Below are positions 35,841 to 62,198 of a stretch of 64,000 nt of DNA, in pieces. A model generated the notes under the pieces. The model saw nothing but the letters and a program-made list of their open reading frames with translations, searched no databases and was not told the origin of the DNA. Within the stretch, counting starts at the first letter, position 1. Every line of letters begins with the position of its first letter. The translations under genes were made by a program, and so were the position numbers. The DNA is from Trichoplax adhaerens (Eukaryota; Placozoa; Uniplacotomia; Trichoplacea; Trichoplacidae): contig NW_002060944.1 of NCBI RefSeq assembly GCF_000150275.1, positions 3,476,229-3,540,228 on the forward strand. Direction: 5' to 3'.

Positions 35841-36649
35841 ATTGTTCTTTTGTAGACTATCAATGTGGTGAAAGATAACCTGGACAATTCATAGTACTTT
35901 TTGCAATAGTATAATCATTATCATAGAAAAATAGATCGTTTCGTTGATTACATTAATATAAAATGATGATTTCAAGTTTAAACTTACAGTAATTAGAAAA
36001 TAAAGAAAGATAATAATGCCACTCAATATCAATACTATACTCGTGTTCTCGTCCATTAGCGGCAATATGTAGGCGACTGATTATAAAGCAAGTCAAACGA
36101 AAGTAGAACTATACTTTAGTGTATACTAAAGTTATAATAGAAATGATATTACGTGATAAAATTGATGATTATAATGGTAGGAGTGATAGCTTGATTCATT
36201 GTGAATGTAACCGTTTAGTCCCACAAGAAAATGAATCAAAAGTCGAAAAATGAATATCGATGTCACAGTATACACTCTCAAGTCGTAAGATCTTCAATGA
36301 CCTATTATCAATCTATTCCATACATCAAAATAAACAATCCAGTAAACCATTACATCATATTACAGATTATGCACTATCACGGCAATTAAATAGCTGTACA
36401 AATTCATATATAGGAAAAGACCCTACGAACATAGACTAGACTTTTATCCAGTGATTAATTTTAGATTTTAACTAGAGTCTTTTCAGTTTCTAATAATATT
36501 TTAAGTGTAAAAATAGATTGCTTTTCCATATATACTGTCATAATATACAGGAACATCACGACCTTAATGATCTCATAATCGTATACGTCCTTGAATCAAT
36601 ACAGTATTTTCTGCTATTGGATTAATACAGTACACAAAAATCATATTTC

Positions 36650-43811
<7,162 letters not shown>

Positions 43812-44537
43812 GGTTTATTTTCATTCGCTATAACCAAGAACGCCAATAAATGAATAACTGAATATGAAATATAAAATTTTGATAGAAGTTTCTTTCTTTC
43901 GCTAAGAGGTAATAGCATAAACGTGATAAATTAAGCGCAACTACGCCTATAACTCAAAACAGTATATTTTATCGTCGGTAGTCGCTATCCAGAAACATTT
44001 TTTCCATAGGACACGATGACTCTAGTTGATAGATGAGTTAAGATGTATAAGGAAATGATCCAATTTTTCAACTATTGCAGTGATGATAACTTCAATCGTA
44101 AAGTGTCTATTTAAAATCGTTGAATGTGAGTTGGAAAGTTAAAAAGAAATGGGGGGAAATTAGCGATTAATGTCGTGATTGAGTGCAACAAAAACTAATT
44201 CTATCGTATGTGTAGACAAATTAGCTAGCAAGAGTCGATCTACTTAATAGAGTTGTCTATATTAACTGGGAAAGTAATAGTATCGCTATGCGACTAATTA
44301 CTAATGTAGTAAATGACATAAGCGTATTGTTTTAGCTCTAATTTAGCCTGGAATTTCTATCAAACAGTCGATAGTTGCGTTAGTGTCTATAGAAGACTCG
44401 ATGTGATAATATTGTGCGGATTACAACTACTCAAACAGGCCAATTTCCTACAGCAATTGACTCGATCATTGGACATATTCTTCGTTAGAGAAAACTGTTT
44501 CCATGATGTATATACAAAATTGCCTAGAGACGCAATT

Positions 44538-44551
44538 GTTGCTAGGGAAAT
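44538..44551. promoter_or_regulatory. Possible degenerate X-box upstream of ANKEF1
   Basis: GTTGCT AG GGAAAT matches one X-box half site well and the other with one mismatch (GGAAAC expected). It lies about 0.73 kb upstream of the ANKEF1 start codon, which is far for a proximal X-box. Weak on its own; noted because two other ciliary genes here have strong sites. Confidence 0.3.
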
Positions 44552-44639
44552 ATAAACAACGAATAATGTTGAGGATGGCTGCGTGAACAATTGATCACGT
44601 GATTCGATGCAGAGCAAGGTGAAATAAATATCGTATTTG

Positions 44640-45060
44640 CGGTACAGTACGCTATACAGTGACGCCGATTATACCATGCAAGCCATACAAAGCCTATGAT
44701 AGATGTCTCCATCGCCTTCAATCCTAGGTTAGGCAGTATTCCAGCTCTATATATCACTAATAACGCATAGTTTCTAGAGACTTTGAAAGTCTATCAAGAA
44801 AATAGAAAATGCAACTATGCATACATGTACATATCTCGTAAATGCTCCATCAGGGGAATTATACTGGTACAGTACAGTACAGTACGAACGGTCTACTAGT
44901 TAAATAGCTATAATTAATTAATTAATTAGTCATAAGTTATTGCATACTACTACATTATATTAGTACCCCAGTTGCGGTGTAGTGCGCTATACTATGACGC
45001 AAATTATGCCATGTAAATCATACAAAGTCTATGAAGAATGGCTGGATCGCCTGCACCAAC
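44640..45060. repeat. Diverged direct duplication plus GTACA microsatellite
   Basis: The block at 44640-44730 (CGCTATAC..GACGC..ATTAT.CCATG..A..CATACAAAG.CTATGA) recurs at 44975-45060, about 335 bp apart, with a similar ending (GATCGCCT / ATCGCCTTC). Between them, 44867-44886 is a perfect GTACA microsatellite. Confidence 0.6.
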
Positions 45061-45820
45061 TTTCAGTTTTGCGAGGTGTACTTATGATTTGAACTATTAT
45101 TTCAAACGAGTAAATTACCAGTTCAAATGAACGGGAACATAATCTCCGTAAAGTAATACATTAAATGAAAATTTGCAGCTAGATTATCCTAATATATATG
45201 CTTCCTAGATAAGTGCGATATTCAATCAAGTTTATAGAAAAAATAATTTATATATTACCTATTGTATTTATGCGCGATTTATTTTTGAGCTGATTTTTAA
45301 CTGGCGACATAGCTCGTAGCTGATATTTGTTTATGGTTCTACTTTCAATTACGGTTTACATCGATTGGTTTTTTTTACAGAAAAGAGGCATTAAATTAAA
45401 TTAAAAGTCGGATTTGAGCAAGAAGTTCTGTGCTTGATTTTTATTGCGATAGCACCACATTATAATTATGAACTTATTGAGATTATTTTTTAATTTTTTA
45501 TATTAATTCAATATATACTCTAAGCTGTTATTTTGCCTAGGCAAAGACAATTATAATTCTGAGTCTATACAGTATTAATATATCCGAAATGGTGAATAAA
45601 CGGATAATTATTCTTTAAATGCACACTTTCATGCTTTATTGTCTATTTGTTTTTCAATTAATTGTAATATTGCGTTCGTTGTTGACCAGAATAGTTACGC
45701 GCCATCATCATTTCGTTTCGATTACCGTAATCTATGGATATGGAAAGGTAGTTAATGCTAGTTTGAATAGGGTTTATAGCACAAGATTGAATTATTATTA
45801 ACACAATATTTCTCAAGATT

Positions 45821-51380
<5,560 letters not shown>

Positions 51381-52183
51381 CTTGAACCTTTTAGGAGTAA
51401 CGGGTTTACCAACAACTGTACCGTTGAGTGACTACTGCGTATTAATGATATCCTTCTAAAAGGATAAATGAAATAGATCTTGTTATATTAATTTTATAAC
51501 TATAACATGATTGCAGCATTATTCATTTAGGTTAGGACAAGCCGAAAGTCCGTGTTTACGGTATAGGGGTAATCGTAAGGATTGATAAAATTGAGTAACA
51601 TTGAAGTTTTATAGATCTCAATATGTATCATATCAGTGTTTAAAATGTAAGAATACGATTGTAGCTACTGACTGATTGAAAAAATTAGAAAAGTTGAATA
51701 TTAAGTTATACGAATATGGTACCAAGTGAGGCTCTATCGAAATTCGACATACTTGAAGAACAAGAAATTATTGCAAAATATAAATTCATCACTCTACAGT
51801 ATAGTAATACTATCTTACATGCTATACTACTGTACATTTAAGTATATATGTTACCGTATTTCAACTTGAATTGATCTATCATATAGCGGGAAGAGGATTT
51901 TCTTAATGCCAATTGGCGGTTGTGTACATTTACAAATCTTCGACAACAACGTTATCGCTTATTTAGAGAGGAATATTACCGGTACTAAGTGGTATGGTAT
52001 CAGTAAGTACTCTTTATACAGTAGATGGCTCGTTTGATGATCTCAGCCTAGTCCTAAATCATATATTCATATCCTACCTCACGGTAGCGATTCATTTGTA
52101 CAGTATATTTAAATATCCTTTCCTATATCTATCCAGTGCTCTAGTATGCCCTAGGCCGTAAGGGTTAACTGGCCCGTGTCGCA

Positions 52184-52197
52184 GTTGTCATAGTAAC
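52184..52197. promoter_or_regulatory. X-box (RFX-binding motif) between KIFAP3 and GOLGA1
   Basis: GTTGTC AT AGTAAC is a strong X-box: two half sites in inverted orientation, 2-bp AT spacer, terminal GTT/AAC intact. It lies about 800 bp upstream of the KIFAP3 start codon and 537 bp upstream of GOLGA1. KIFAP3, as an intraflagellar transport gene, is the likelier target; this is inference. Confidence 0.65.
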
Positions 52198-52516
52198 ATT
52201 ATTACCATCTCGTTTAGTCTCGGCCGTGGTACTGTGTTAGACCAATTGGGCCAGATGATACGCAACAAGCACAGTCGCATTGTACAGTATACTTATACTA
52301 TATAAAATGCCTATGGCATCAAAGCAAGTATAGAAATAGGAGACTTTAAATAGCTGAATGAGCTAGCTACTTGCTGCTTTCTCCGAATTTCTTGAATGTA
52401 GATTGGAAAACGACAACTTCTACTCTACTGTATACTGAGTGTATAGGCGTGAAGAAAATCAAGATGATGCACAAAATCAGGCTAATACTCTATAGTACAG
52501 TATAGACAAGGCGCGC

Positions 52517-52548
52517 GATCGCGTACACAGTGGTACTACAGCGCGATC
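52517..52548. repeat. GC-rich inverted repeat, 7-bp arms
   Basis: GATCGCG (52517-52523) and CGCGATC (52542-52548) flank an 18-bp spacer, in a short CpG-rich patch inside otherwise AT-rich DNA. It may be part of the GOLGA1 core promoter. Confidence 0.5.
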
Positions 52549-52733
52549 TTCAACTCCAGGTCCCCCAATTCGTACAGTATTTTTGTCACAGTACATAGTA
52601 CTGTAAGGGACAGTGTGTGTACTGTAGTATTGTACTGTATACGAGGGTCTACGCAATCTGTAGTTGGATTATTTGCGCAAGCGTAAATACAACAAACTCA
52701 ATGGCTTTCATGGTGGACAGATTTTAGATCGAA

Positions 52734-55700
52734 ATGTTTGCAAAATTAAGGAAGCAACTCGCTGATGAAACAAGCGATGGATCTAAACCCAAGCCTACCA
52801 AAGTGAATACAATACCTGATAATCAAGAAGCAACTAGTATAGATGATAATACTGGTAAAAAGAAGACGTCTATTGGCAATACGACGACTTCTCCTGCTAT
52901 TAAAAGCTATTCCGCTAGCTCCAGTAGCACTTCTCCAAGCAAATTTTCTTTTCCTGATGTGAACAGGGAAACTGAAGCTAAGGTAATTTCTCCGATTTCT
53001 CCTTTTCATGATCGTAGATAGTAGTCTATTTCTTGATGATCGGTTTAAGCGTTTATTCTTTTCATACACTTATTTTTTCAACTGGTTTATGGACAGGAGG
53101 AAACAAATACAAGAGATGATAGAACCCACGAATTAGAACGTCAACTTGAAAGTAATTATATTAATGATAATGAATGAAAACGTAATCTACGCCGATCGTC
53201 GTTAAAGTTGACTAAAGATTGATCCATTTTTATAACGGTCTAGTTATGATACTTGCAGGAATGAAGTTATAGATATTGCTTTAGTCTGATAGTAGATATT
53301 AGATAGTTATTTTTGGACTACAGTCATAACTTACATAGTGAATAAATATCTTCCTAGACGTGTACTTATAACTCTATCCAAAGTGGGTAAATAGCGCATA
53401 TGTTAAACATTTATACAAACGATAACATTTACAATTCCGTATTGAACTAGTCTATTTTCCTTTATCGTTGTATTAGATTTGCGTAAAAGTTTTAAAGATC
53501 TGACAAAGACAAATGAATTACTCCAAAGTTCTTTATCTAAAAGACAAGATGGTAGCTACCTTTGTCTTCTACAAATATCCCTTCTGAAGTTGTATTTTGA
53601 TTGTTATTATTATTATTTTAACAAGGTAATCTTATTTATCTTACTAGCTAATCATGAGCGTAGTCGAGATACTCATTCAACAAGTAAGACTAAAGCATCA
53701 GATGATTTGCAGGAGCAATCCAACGACCTAGAGGTAACAGATATGAATGTAAATATTAATTCTTATTTACCAACGTTTACTGAGATAAACTGTAGCTGCC
53801 CTTACTTTTACATGTCGACGATTAAAGTCTTATTGCTAGTAATGATTGCTGTAAGATTATACATAATTTTGACAACAACGTAGCCTTACATAGTTGTGAT
53901 AAAATACAGAATAAACTAATTATGATGTGATTTTATAATAGGAAAAAAGTCATCCCATAGCTGAGTCACAGCTTTCACAAAGTTCTCGTGATGAATTAAA
54001 GAATATGAAACAACAAATAAGTTCTATGCAAGAAAAGTACAAAGAATTAGAGCACACTTATGATAAGGTTTATGCCTTTTATGTAAATAAGGCCAATTTA
54101 GTAATTGTCTTTTTGATCCTGTCACTTAACCTTTTTAAATTAGGAGAAAAAGATCTCTAAGGATAAAACAACGAAACTGGAAAAACTAGAAGCTGAATTT
54201 GAGTCCTTTAAAGTTAAAGTAATAAGATAGTTTTGGATTCAATCTTTGCAACAGGAATAGACTGTAATACTTATTATCGAAACTTATCGCATGCTTGTAG
54301 GAAGCAAGTAAAAAAGCAGAATTAAATGAGTTACAAAGTTGGCAACGCGAAGAAATTATGCAGTTGAAGCAAATGGTAAATTCCACAGTAGATACTTGAG
54401 CTCTCATCATTGCATTAAAAATAGTAATTTTTGTCGCCTCTACCATCACAGTTACTTAAATGTCAGGATAGTTTGTTAAAAGCAGAAAATGGACAGAAAG
54501 AAGCTACTGAGGTATATTAAAATATAATAAAGAACTATATCAATATTGGTAGCTAATTGTTGTTTATTATTTATAGCGCTTAGATAAAGTTACGGTGGAA
54601 TGTGAAGCCAAGAAAAGTGAAATAAAAGATCTTAGGGCTTGCATTGACGAAATAACTACGGATCGGTATGACGATATCGACTTAGCTCACTAATATTGCG
54701 TAAAATACGAACATATTTAAATTTTCGTTTTCTTGTTAACATTAGTGATGAATTTATAAGAAGAGAAAAAGAGACTAAGCGAAATTTGAAAGAAGGACAG
54801 AGTTTGTTGGATTCATATAAGCAGCAAGTAGAAAGTTTGAGTAAAGAAGTAAGAATGAAAGACTAGTATTGATATAAGAAGAATATGTTTTTTACTTTAA
54901 AGTACATATAATTGATTACTTGATACGCCCGTAGGTATCATCTATTCGATCATCACATGCTAATGTAGAGGAAGTTGGCATGATTGAGAGAAAGAGATTG
55001 CAGCAAGAGGTAAATACTTCCATACGAAATTAAAGGAAATGCTGTTTAACATATTTGAGTTTATGTTATGCTTATCTGTAGATTGTGTCCAAAAATTCCA
55101 ATATAATCGATTTAGAAGAGAAAGTGAAAGTTTTACAGCAAAGGTAATTGAGTCATTTCATTTAGATTACTGAAGGTCATGATACCAATCTTCAATAACT
55201 ACGTGTATTATTAGACTAGAGACCGCTCAACTACCTGATAATGACGAAAAGCTACAAGCTGTTGCGAAAGAAGTATGTATTACGTAGCATTAACATAATA
55301 ATAATACGTGTACTGATATTAGAATTGTATGTCTATATGTTATTACCTACTAATTACGAATTAATACTAGTATTGGTATTACTTAAATAACCTGTATCAC
55401 GATTAATTCTCATAGAGAGATATATTAGAAAAACAGATAGAAGAGATAAAGCAAGATTTTTATCAAACAAATTCAAAATCTGATGAGCTGGTAAGCGATT
55501 AAATTTAGCCAGATTCTATGATGAAGTATTGCTTTGCCTCGTCATTAATTTGCGAAAAGTAGTCACTTGCCTGTATATTTTACTATGTTATAAAAGGTTA
55601 ATAGCCTAACAGTTGCTCTGAATCGAACTAAAGCCGAACTAATGCAATCAGAAACTTCTGCAACCAGCAGTATTGGTCGCTTAACGAAAGATGTATGTAG

Positions 55701-58700
55701 TGATTTGAATAGAATTCGATAACTTGCACTCGAATGATCCCGGTTTATAATTCATAAATTAGATCGAAGAACAAAAATTAAATAGCCAAAAATTGCAAGA
55801 AGAAGCTGAATCTGAGATCTCTAGCTTAAAGGAGAAAGTAAGAAATTTCTCGTAATTGTAATTTGTGATTATGTGACTTTTTAATTAATGAAATAAAATT
55901 AATACATCTTTAAGGTTGAAACATTACAGAACGACTTAAGAGCTAGAGAACAAGCACTTAGGGAAACCGATTCTTGCAATATCGAAAAAGTAAAAATTCA
56001 CTGTATATCGTATTGTAATTTTTGTCATTTTATATTACAATGACGTAATCAGCTTTGCTAGATTTCGCAACTAGTAATTATATTATTACTTAACAACTTA
56101 GACCTCTGTATTAGAAGAAAAACTTGCCGAGACTGAAATTAAATTTAGAAATCTTGACAAAGCATCAACTGAAAAGATTACTCGCTTGCAGCAACAGGTA
56201 TTGTGTTCAATAAGAAATAACCTAATTATAAAAGCTCGGTTGTTAATAATACTAAATTATGGTAACTTTTCAGTTAAATGAAACCGAAACACTATTAAAT
56301 AATGAAAGAATGATTGCAGAGCAGAACCTGGTTAGTGTGATTGCAGTCAATGAAATTTTTAAATTAATGCTTATTAATTAGTGTTCTATTTTAATATATT
56401 TAGGCTACTTGGAAATCATTTTGTGATGAAAAAGATATCGATATAGAAAATCAAAAACAACTTATTGAAGCTATTCAAAACGAAAGCACTTCGCTTCAGG
56501 TTAATAAATTTTGCGATTTTTCGCTTTATCAGATTCTCTTTAAACTGTCTATATGTCGAAACTATTTGGAGTCATAATGCTGTGGTTTGTAGATATTAAA
56601 TATTTCCGTTTGTGATCAGTATCATAAATATCCTTGATATCATGTACTCTTAGAATGAAAATTCAAACCTTAAACAAGAAGTTAGTCGACTTAAAGAAGT
56701 AATTGAAGAATCCAAAGACAAGGTTGGCATATCAATTGACAACATGGGCATCATGTATGCGTATATCAAACCTTACGGTTGTATCTAATTAAATAGATAA
56801 ACGAGCTTGAAGAAGCTATGGCTAAGAAGTCGCAAAAAATTTCCATTTTAAAAAATGCCAACGATGCTAAGGTATTGGCCTTTACCGGTAGCAATCTCTT
56901 GTTTGCTTATATATTCTCTTCCTGAGTGCTATTAAGATTCAATCTATACGAAAGTTCTGCAGATAGTTGATGGACTAAAATCGAAATTCAAAACGTTAAT
57001 ATTATAATTCTTTACAGGAAAGTTTACGTGCTTCAGAAATAGAAACTCTGAAGACTAAAATTGCCGGTAAGCAATGGAATTATATTGATATGATACATTT
57101 TATGATGTACCAGCTGACGTTGCTTAAGGTGAACTACTGTACAGTATATGCTAACTTTTCATAATAGATTTAGACCGTAGTTTTCAAGAACAAACAGCGT
57201 GCATCAAAGAATTAGAGCTAAAGCTCGAAGAATTAACAGTTCGTATTATGATTAGCTTTTTATATTCAATATAACTTTATCTAGTTGTACTATTCATAGA
57301 CATCAACATTTTATGCTGCATTCACGATATAATTGATTACATTTTCATTACCATTAAGATTGAAAAAGAAGTACTTAGTAAGGGCAATGATGAAAGGTTG
57401 GTTATTCGTTTATAATCAAAAGTTTAAAAAAATTTTAAAATATACTGATGCAATCTTACTGGCTTACCGATAGGGAGAAGGCAATCGACTTGTTGCGAAA
57501 AGAGTTAGCTGAACGTGATCAGCAGTTAAACGAGAAACTACAGGTGCTATAACTGAATTTGATATAGTTATCTATTATGATAGCTTGAGAAAACGAACTA
57601 AAAGTTTACATTTCCGGTTGAAAACTTCTAGGTAGTTGACGGCGATGCATCCGTGATACCTAACGTAAATGCTAGAAAAGAATTATCTCAAAAAGGTAGC
57701 GAAGTAATGGATTTAGCATATTTACCCATTTCATTAATATTATATTGAACAATACCTAGATGGACTATCGGTTGCGATGTTGGCGGTTGAATCAAAGCCT
57801 TTTACTGATCAGTTTGATTCTGAAATGGAGAGTGGTTCCACTGTACAAGTTATATCTGTCGATTCGCTTAATCAAGAGAAGCAATCGTTACAAGATGTAA
57901 ATGTTTTGCAAGTCTCTTACTTAACGCTACTGAGGTTATTAGACTTAATATTGATATTTTTATAACACTCAGATGGAAGCCTTCGCGCAAGAAAACAGAG
58001 ATTTACAAGAGCAACTGGATGAGCGTAATAAGGTATGCTAGTTACAGTGCTTTAACGCGACTATTATTGTTATAGTAACGCCAGTGATTAATCCGTACTT
58101 GGCTCTTATTCTTGCATACATGTCTACATTCGTCACATGATATAGACAATCAAAATGCAATCACAAAGATTAAATGATTTAAAAAAGGCGTTACAAAAGG
58201 CACTAGTGAGTATTTATAGTAGTTTATGAAAATATAGAAATAGTAGATAACATGTATACACAGTAATTGCACTTCTTAACTGTACTAAATTCTAGAAGCA
58301 ACAAAAAGCGAATGCCAGCGTGAGTGCGAGCGCGAACGCGAACGCAAACGCGGAAGAGAATGACCCTTTTTCTCCGGATAGTAGAAATTTTAGTTCTGAT
58401 AATTTAAGTCTTCATAATTACAGTGAAAATGCTTCATCTAAATTCAAGTCAGCGCCCAGTCTACTCGATAGTGGCTCTCAGCAAAATCTTGAAACAAATT
58501 TTGAGTACCTGAAAAATGTAGTTTATAAATTCATGTCCAGCTCAGATTCGGAGGTGAATTTACTATGTGCTCTGTTGGTTCCATTTTTCTCTCTTTAATT
58601 AATATGCAAAATTTAATTTTATTAAAGGCCCAACATCTTGTGAAGGTTATCGCGACATTACTAAAGTTTAACAAGACTGAAGTTACAACCGTTAAACGAA

Positions 58701-58905
58701 TGATGGAATACAAGGTAACAGTACTCAGATAATTGGCTTTGCTTTATGACTTAATGATTACGAATGCTTGAATTAAAATAAAAGCCCTTTTGCGATAACT
58801 GTAAAATGTTCTGCTTTAATTTACTATGCTGTATAGATGTCGTGGTTTCGACCGAAACCTTCATCCTCTCTACATCAAGTTTCAATGAATTCATCCCGTA
58901 TTTAG
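52734..58905 (+). CDS. GOLGA1: Golgin-97, GRIP-domain trans-Golgi tether, 33 exons
   Basis: Long coiled-coil tether recruited to the trans-Golgi by Arl1 through its C-terminal GRIP domain; it captures endosome-to-Golgi vesicles. The start MFAKLRKQLADET matches golgin-97 (N-terminal vesicle-capture motif). Exon 1 is 52734-52982, with a serine-rich tail; 31 internal exons follow to 58628-58714, and the last is 58837-58905. The total is 954 residues versus about 770 in human. The middle is heptad-rich, Glu/Lys/Leu helix. The GRIP domain spans the last three exons: NFEYLKNVVYKFMSS (58500-58545), AQHLVKVIATLLKFNKTE (58628-58680) and MMEYK-MSWFRPKP; the invariant tyrosine that binds Arl1 is in the NFEYLK segment. 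A run of Ala-Asn/Ala-Ser (SASANANANAE) at about 58320-58352 precedes GRIP. Other GRIP golgins (GOLGA4, GCC2) are less likely because of the N-terminus and the MSWF tail. Confidence 0.94.
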
Positions 58906-61900
58906 TCTTCATTTAATTATTTGAATCCGTCTTGTATAAACTCACAGGCAATGAGTCAAATTGTCAAGTGCGTTTAACAATTTTTTATATAAATATATCT
59001 GATTGTCATGTAAGGAAAATGAATTTAAAGACGTTCAATCAGTATGATATATGGGGCTCCGTTGTGATAGCCTCTTACTTGTACAGTATATACGTAACTG
59101 GAATTAACTTTAACGTAATCATAACATTAAATTGTAGATTGACGATTTAAGGCAATGTTATTGGTTACGTACTGTTCAATCCTTGATATGATATTTGCAT
59201 ATAAAATACATTGAAATTGATTATAACCTATTGTTTTATTTCATTGACATTGCTAAGCAATTTTTCTGATGGTTGTTTGTATAAGTATATTGGTGTGTTA
59301 ATTTGCTTTACAACAGGGCTTTTGACTATTGATCATAGGATTGATCTGCTGGCATTAGTATGCGATGTTTCTTTGCGCCTACGACTGTAAGATATTGAGG
59401 GTTGTATATATGAAAGGATATTGTTTTGTCCATAATCTATTCGCTATGATATTAAAACTAAATGTATGGTATATCAGACCTTATTATCTGTACAGGTTAT
59501 GTGGTTGTACAGCTCTGGAAAATGTTATTATTGATTTTGTTAGTGCAGTACAGTAGTAGAAGATTAATTTATAATTGCTCGTAAAGCATATGCTATTTTA
59601 AGCATATTAAAGTAATTAATGCTGCGCTGTTCTATGATTCTAGAATACTTGATTTTTATTTAATCGGCTGCATTGCAGTAAAAGTGAATCGATTTAAGTT
59701 CTTCATGAGAAGTTTATAACTCTTAGAATACTTTTTTATTCATCAAATAAACGGAATATATACTTTCCCTATGACTGCAAGTTTGCAAATGTGAGAGAGA
59801 GATTGAAGTACACCTTGACTTGTTATTGGTGAAAAGAATTTTGTAACTGCCATAGAAAACTAGGGTCTGCTTATAGCAAATAATAAACTTTCTACTTATT
59901 AGACGCTAGGAAATAATACTGTAACTTGAGGTAGCTTCCTGCTAAGCTTCGTAATGATTCTTCTACATACTGTTTAACTGTAATCAGTTATTAGATAATG
60001 TAAAATAATGATTTAAGTAATTAACTGTAGTTATGCATAACATGTCACTTACTTTCATCAGAAACCTATAGTAAAATTTATATCATGCTGTAAATACTAT
60101 GAAAAGTAATTGCGTACTGTAGAATGATTAATTTCACGTTATTTCTATATGAATTCACACATAAATTAATAATATTTACCCTAATTTAAATTAGAAGTAA
60201 AGATAATGTTAATATGTTTAACTCTAAATCGGAATCTTTGATATTGCCGCAATGTCTACTACTTATTGACACTTGTTATGCACTCTTGTATTTATCCATT
60301 TCCAGAAAATTATCCACTGAAGGCATAATTAATATATGTTATTATATTATTACCGTATTTATAGTAGACTTTTTTTCACAACGATCATGTATTAAAAAAT
60401 AGATCAGAGTTACTTTCGCAATATGCACACATCATCATGGCAAGGCTAGATAGCTGTACGGTATATACTGTTTCAAAATACGCCATTTATAAAATACTAC
60501 ATTTCAAGAGATAAAGTTATCATCACAATTTAAATATTATTAATCTACATTATAGTATATATGACTAATGAATAATTGTGATAAGTAGAAACTGTGGAAT
60601 GTACCGTAAGAACTATTTAGATCGCTATGATTCTATACCATAGCTAATAGATCCTATTTATATGTTACGAATTCAATTTATTAACCTAGTAGATGAATTT
60701 ATACTATTTATGACTATGATTACTAGATTCATTACATTGGGGACATTTTGACGTAAACCGTATGATATTGAACACTTATACTGTAAGTCTATATATTTAA
60801 ATGAGTAAATTTACTTCATCAGTTGATGAATTTCCTATCATTTTATATTATGGATCAGACTTTATTGCCTCAGGCAAGTGGTAGTTATCTCGATTATCGC
60901 AACAGGTTGCTAACGAACGAATCTTTACCAGAAATTCTTGTCTAAAGCTGTAGAAAGTAGCAGAATCTGTAAATTTCGCTATTCTTTGTGCTACTGATGA
61001 TTATAAATATCACATCGGACTGATTTTTTGGTATATAAATGGGAAATTATTTCCGTACATATCATTTTACATCTTTTCGTGTGGTAATGTAATACAAACA
61101 CGAATGTAATCAAATTTTACTAATTCGATATGCCTGTAATAGACCGGAGACTTCGAATACTACAACGACTCAGATTGCCTAAGGGCATACTTGCTGTAAC
61201 ATACATCATTGTCTATTCCTGTGTAGAAGCATTCTATAACATAAAAGTAACAAGCCTATCCCTTTAACGTAAATGAACTGGTGATCCCAACTGTGAAAGT
61301 CTAGAATGTTTTGTAGACAGTATCCACGTCTATCAATTGCAGGCGTTGATAGGATATAGATTGAAGGAATTTGTGATATAAAAAATGATCTATTTATCAT
61401 CCTTGTAGTATAACTACGTTAACTATAGACTTGTTGATTAATTATTGGAAAAATAGATGTAGCAAGGTTTGATAGATAGACTGCATAAACCTCTATATGG
61501 GTAATAATGATGTAAAATGATATCGATTAATATATGTGTATAATATCCATATATTCTTTAGCTAAAAGGATACTGTATACTAGCAAAGTCAAAATGGACA
61601 AACTCATTGAGAATTAATTAATGAATTAATTACTAACCAACATCTTAAAGGGGAAAGCTACTACCGATGCTATCTAATCTTATTTACTGAAATATTTCAT
61701 AATCTTCAAAGTAAACCATCTTTCCATGACAATGCCCCTATTGAAATTAAAGTATACAAAGTAGAAAAATAAACGCTAAAAATATTACATAACAATAGTT
61801 AGGCTTGGCCGGAATGATAGACTACTATTGTTCTGTTATAGTGTACAAGAACGCATAAACTTTAGCGAAGATGCCATGTCCGGATAATAGAAATAGCGTT

Positions 61901-62007
61901 ATGTAATTACTAAGTCAATCCTATTTTCTTTTATCACGCACTACAAGATAATCGTATAAGAAATCAGTAAATGAACTGGATTTGACTACTTCTTAATTTC
62001 AGTTTAG
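58906..62007. other. Intergenic, no gene seen
   Basis: About 3.1 kb of AT-rich sequence with only short, unsupported open frames and scattered TACAGTA words (e.g. near 59080 and 60455). No repeat array, RNA gene or spliced exon series was found. GOLGA1 3' UTR lies at the left edge. Confidence 0.5.
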
Positions 62008-62198
62008 CTATTGTCATCATTTTTAAAAACAATATTGTGGGAACGTTATCCAAATCCAGAGTCTAACGATACTGTCCTAGAGCTAGATCGTTTTAATGAT
62101 AGTATTAATGGTTTATTAATCGAGCAGTAATCTAGCGATTTTGTTAGTAGTTCTAGAGCTGTAAATACCGAAGCAACTAAGAAAGCTTCCATCAAGCC
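62008..62198 (+). pseudogene. Exon-like stretch interrupted by an in-frame stop
   Basis: An acceptor-like TTTAG at 62003-62007 is followed by an open frame (LLSSFLKTILWERYPNPE..., 40 codons). This hits TAA at 62128-62130, then continues open (SSDFVSSSRAVNTEATKK) to a good donor GTAAGT at 62199. Composition looks coding, but the stop argues for a decayed exon or for chance. I could not join it in frame to the ORF at 62563. Confidence 0.3.

Larger units (their letters stand above)
34213..36649. other. Intergenic, repeat-dominated
   Basis: No coding exon seen. It holds the GTACA microsatellite, an ATT microsatellite and the decayed tandem array at 34920-35840 listed separately. The ANKEF1 3' UTR lies at the right edge. 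Confidence 0.5.
43812..45820. other. Intergenic between ANKEF1 and KIFAP3
   Basis: Two kilobases holding the ANKEF1 promoter and KIFAP3 3' UTR. No coding exon seen. It contains a diverged direct duplication (44640-44730 and 44975-45060), a GTACA microsatellite and a possible degenerate X-box, listed separately. Confidence 0.5.
51381..52733. promoter_or_regulatory. Bidirectional promoter region, KIFAP3 / GOLGA1
   Basis: A head-to-head spacer of 1.35 kb. It holds the X-box at 52184-52197, TACAGTA/TACTGTA words at high density from 51790 to 52650, and a GC-rich inverted repeat at 52517-52548 about 190 bp before the GOLGA1 start. No coding exon seen. Confidence 0.55.

Noticed and set aside
58296-58360. 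Ala-Asn/Ala-Ser run as a frameshift artefact in GOLGA1
   Set aside because: The frame and splice phases are intact on both sides and GRIP follows in frame, so it is a genuine low-complexity linker.
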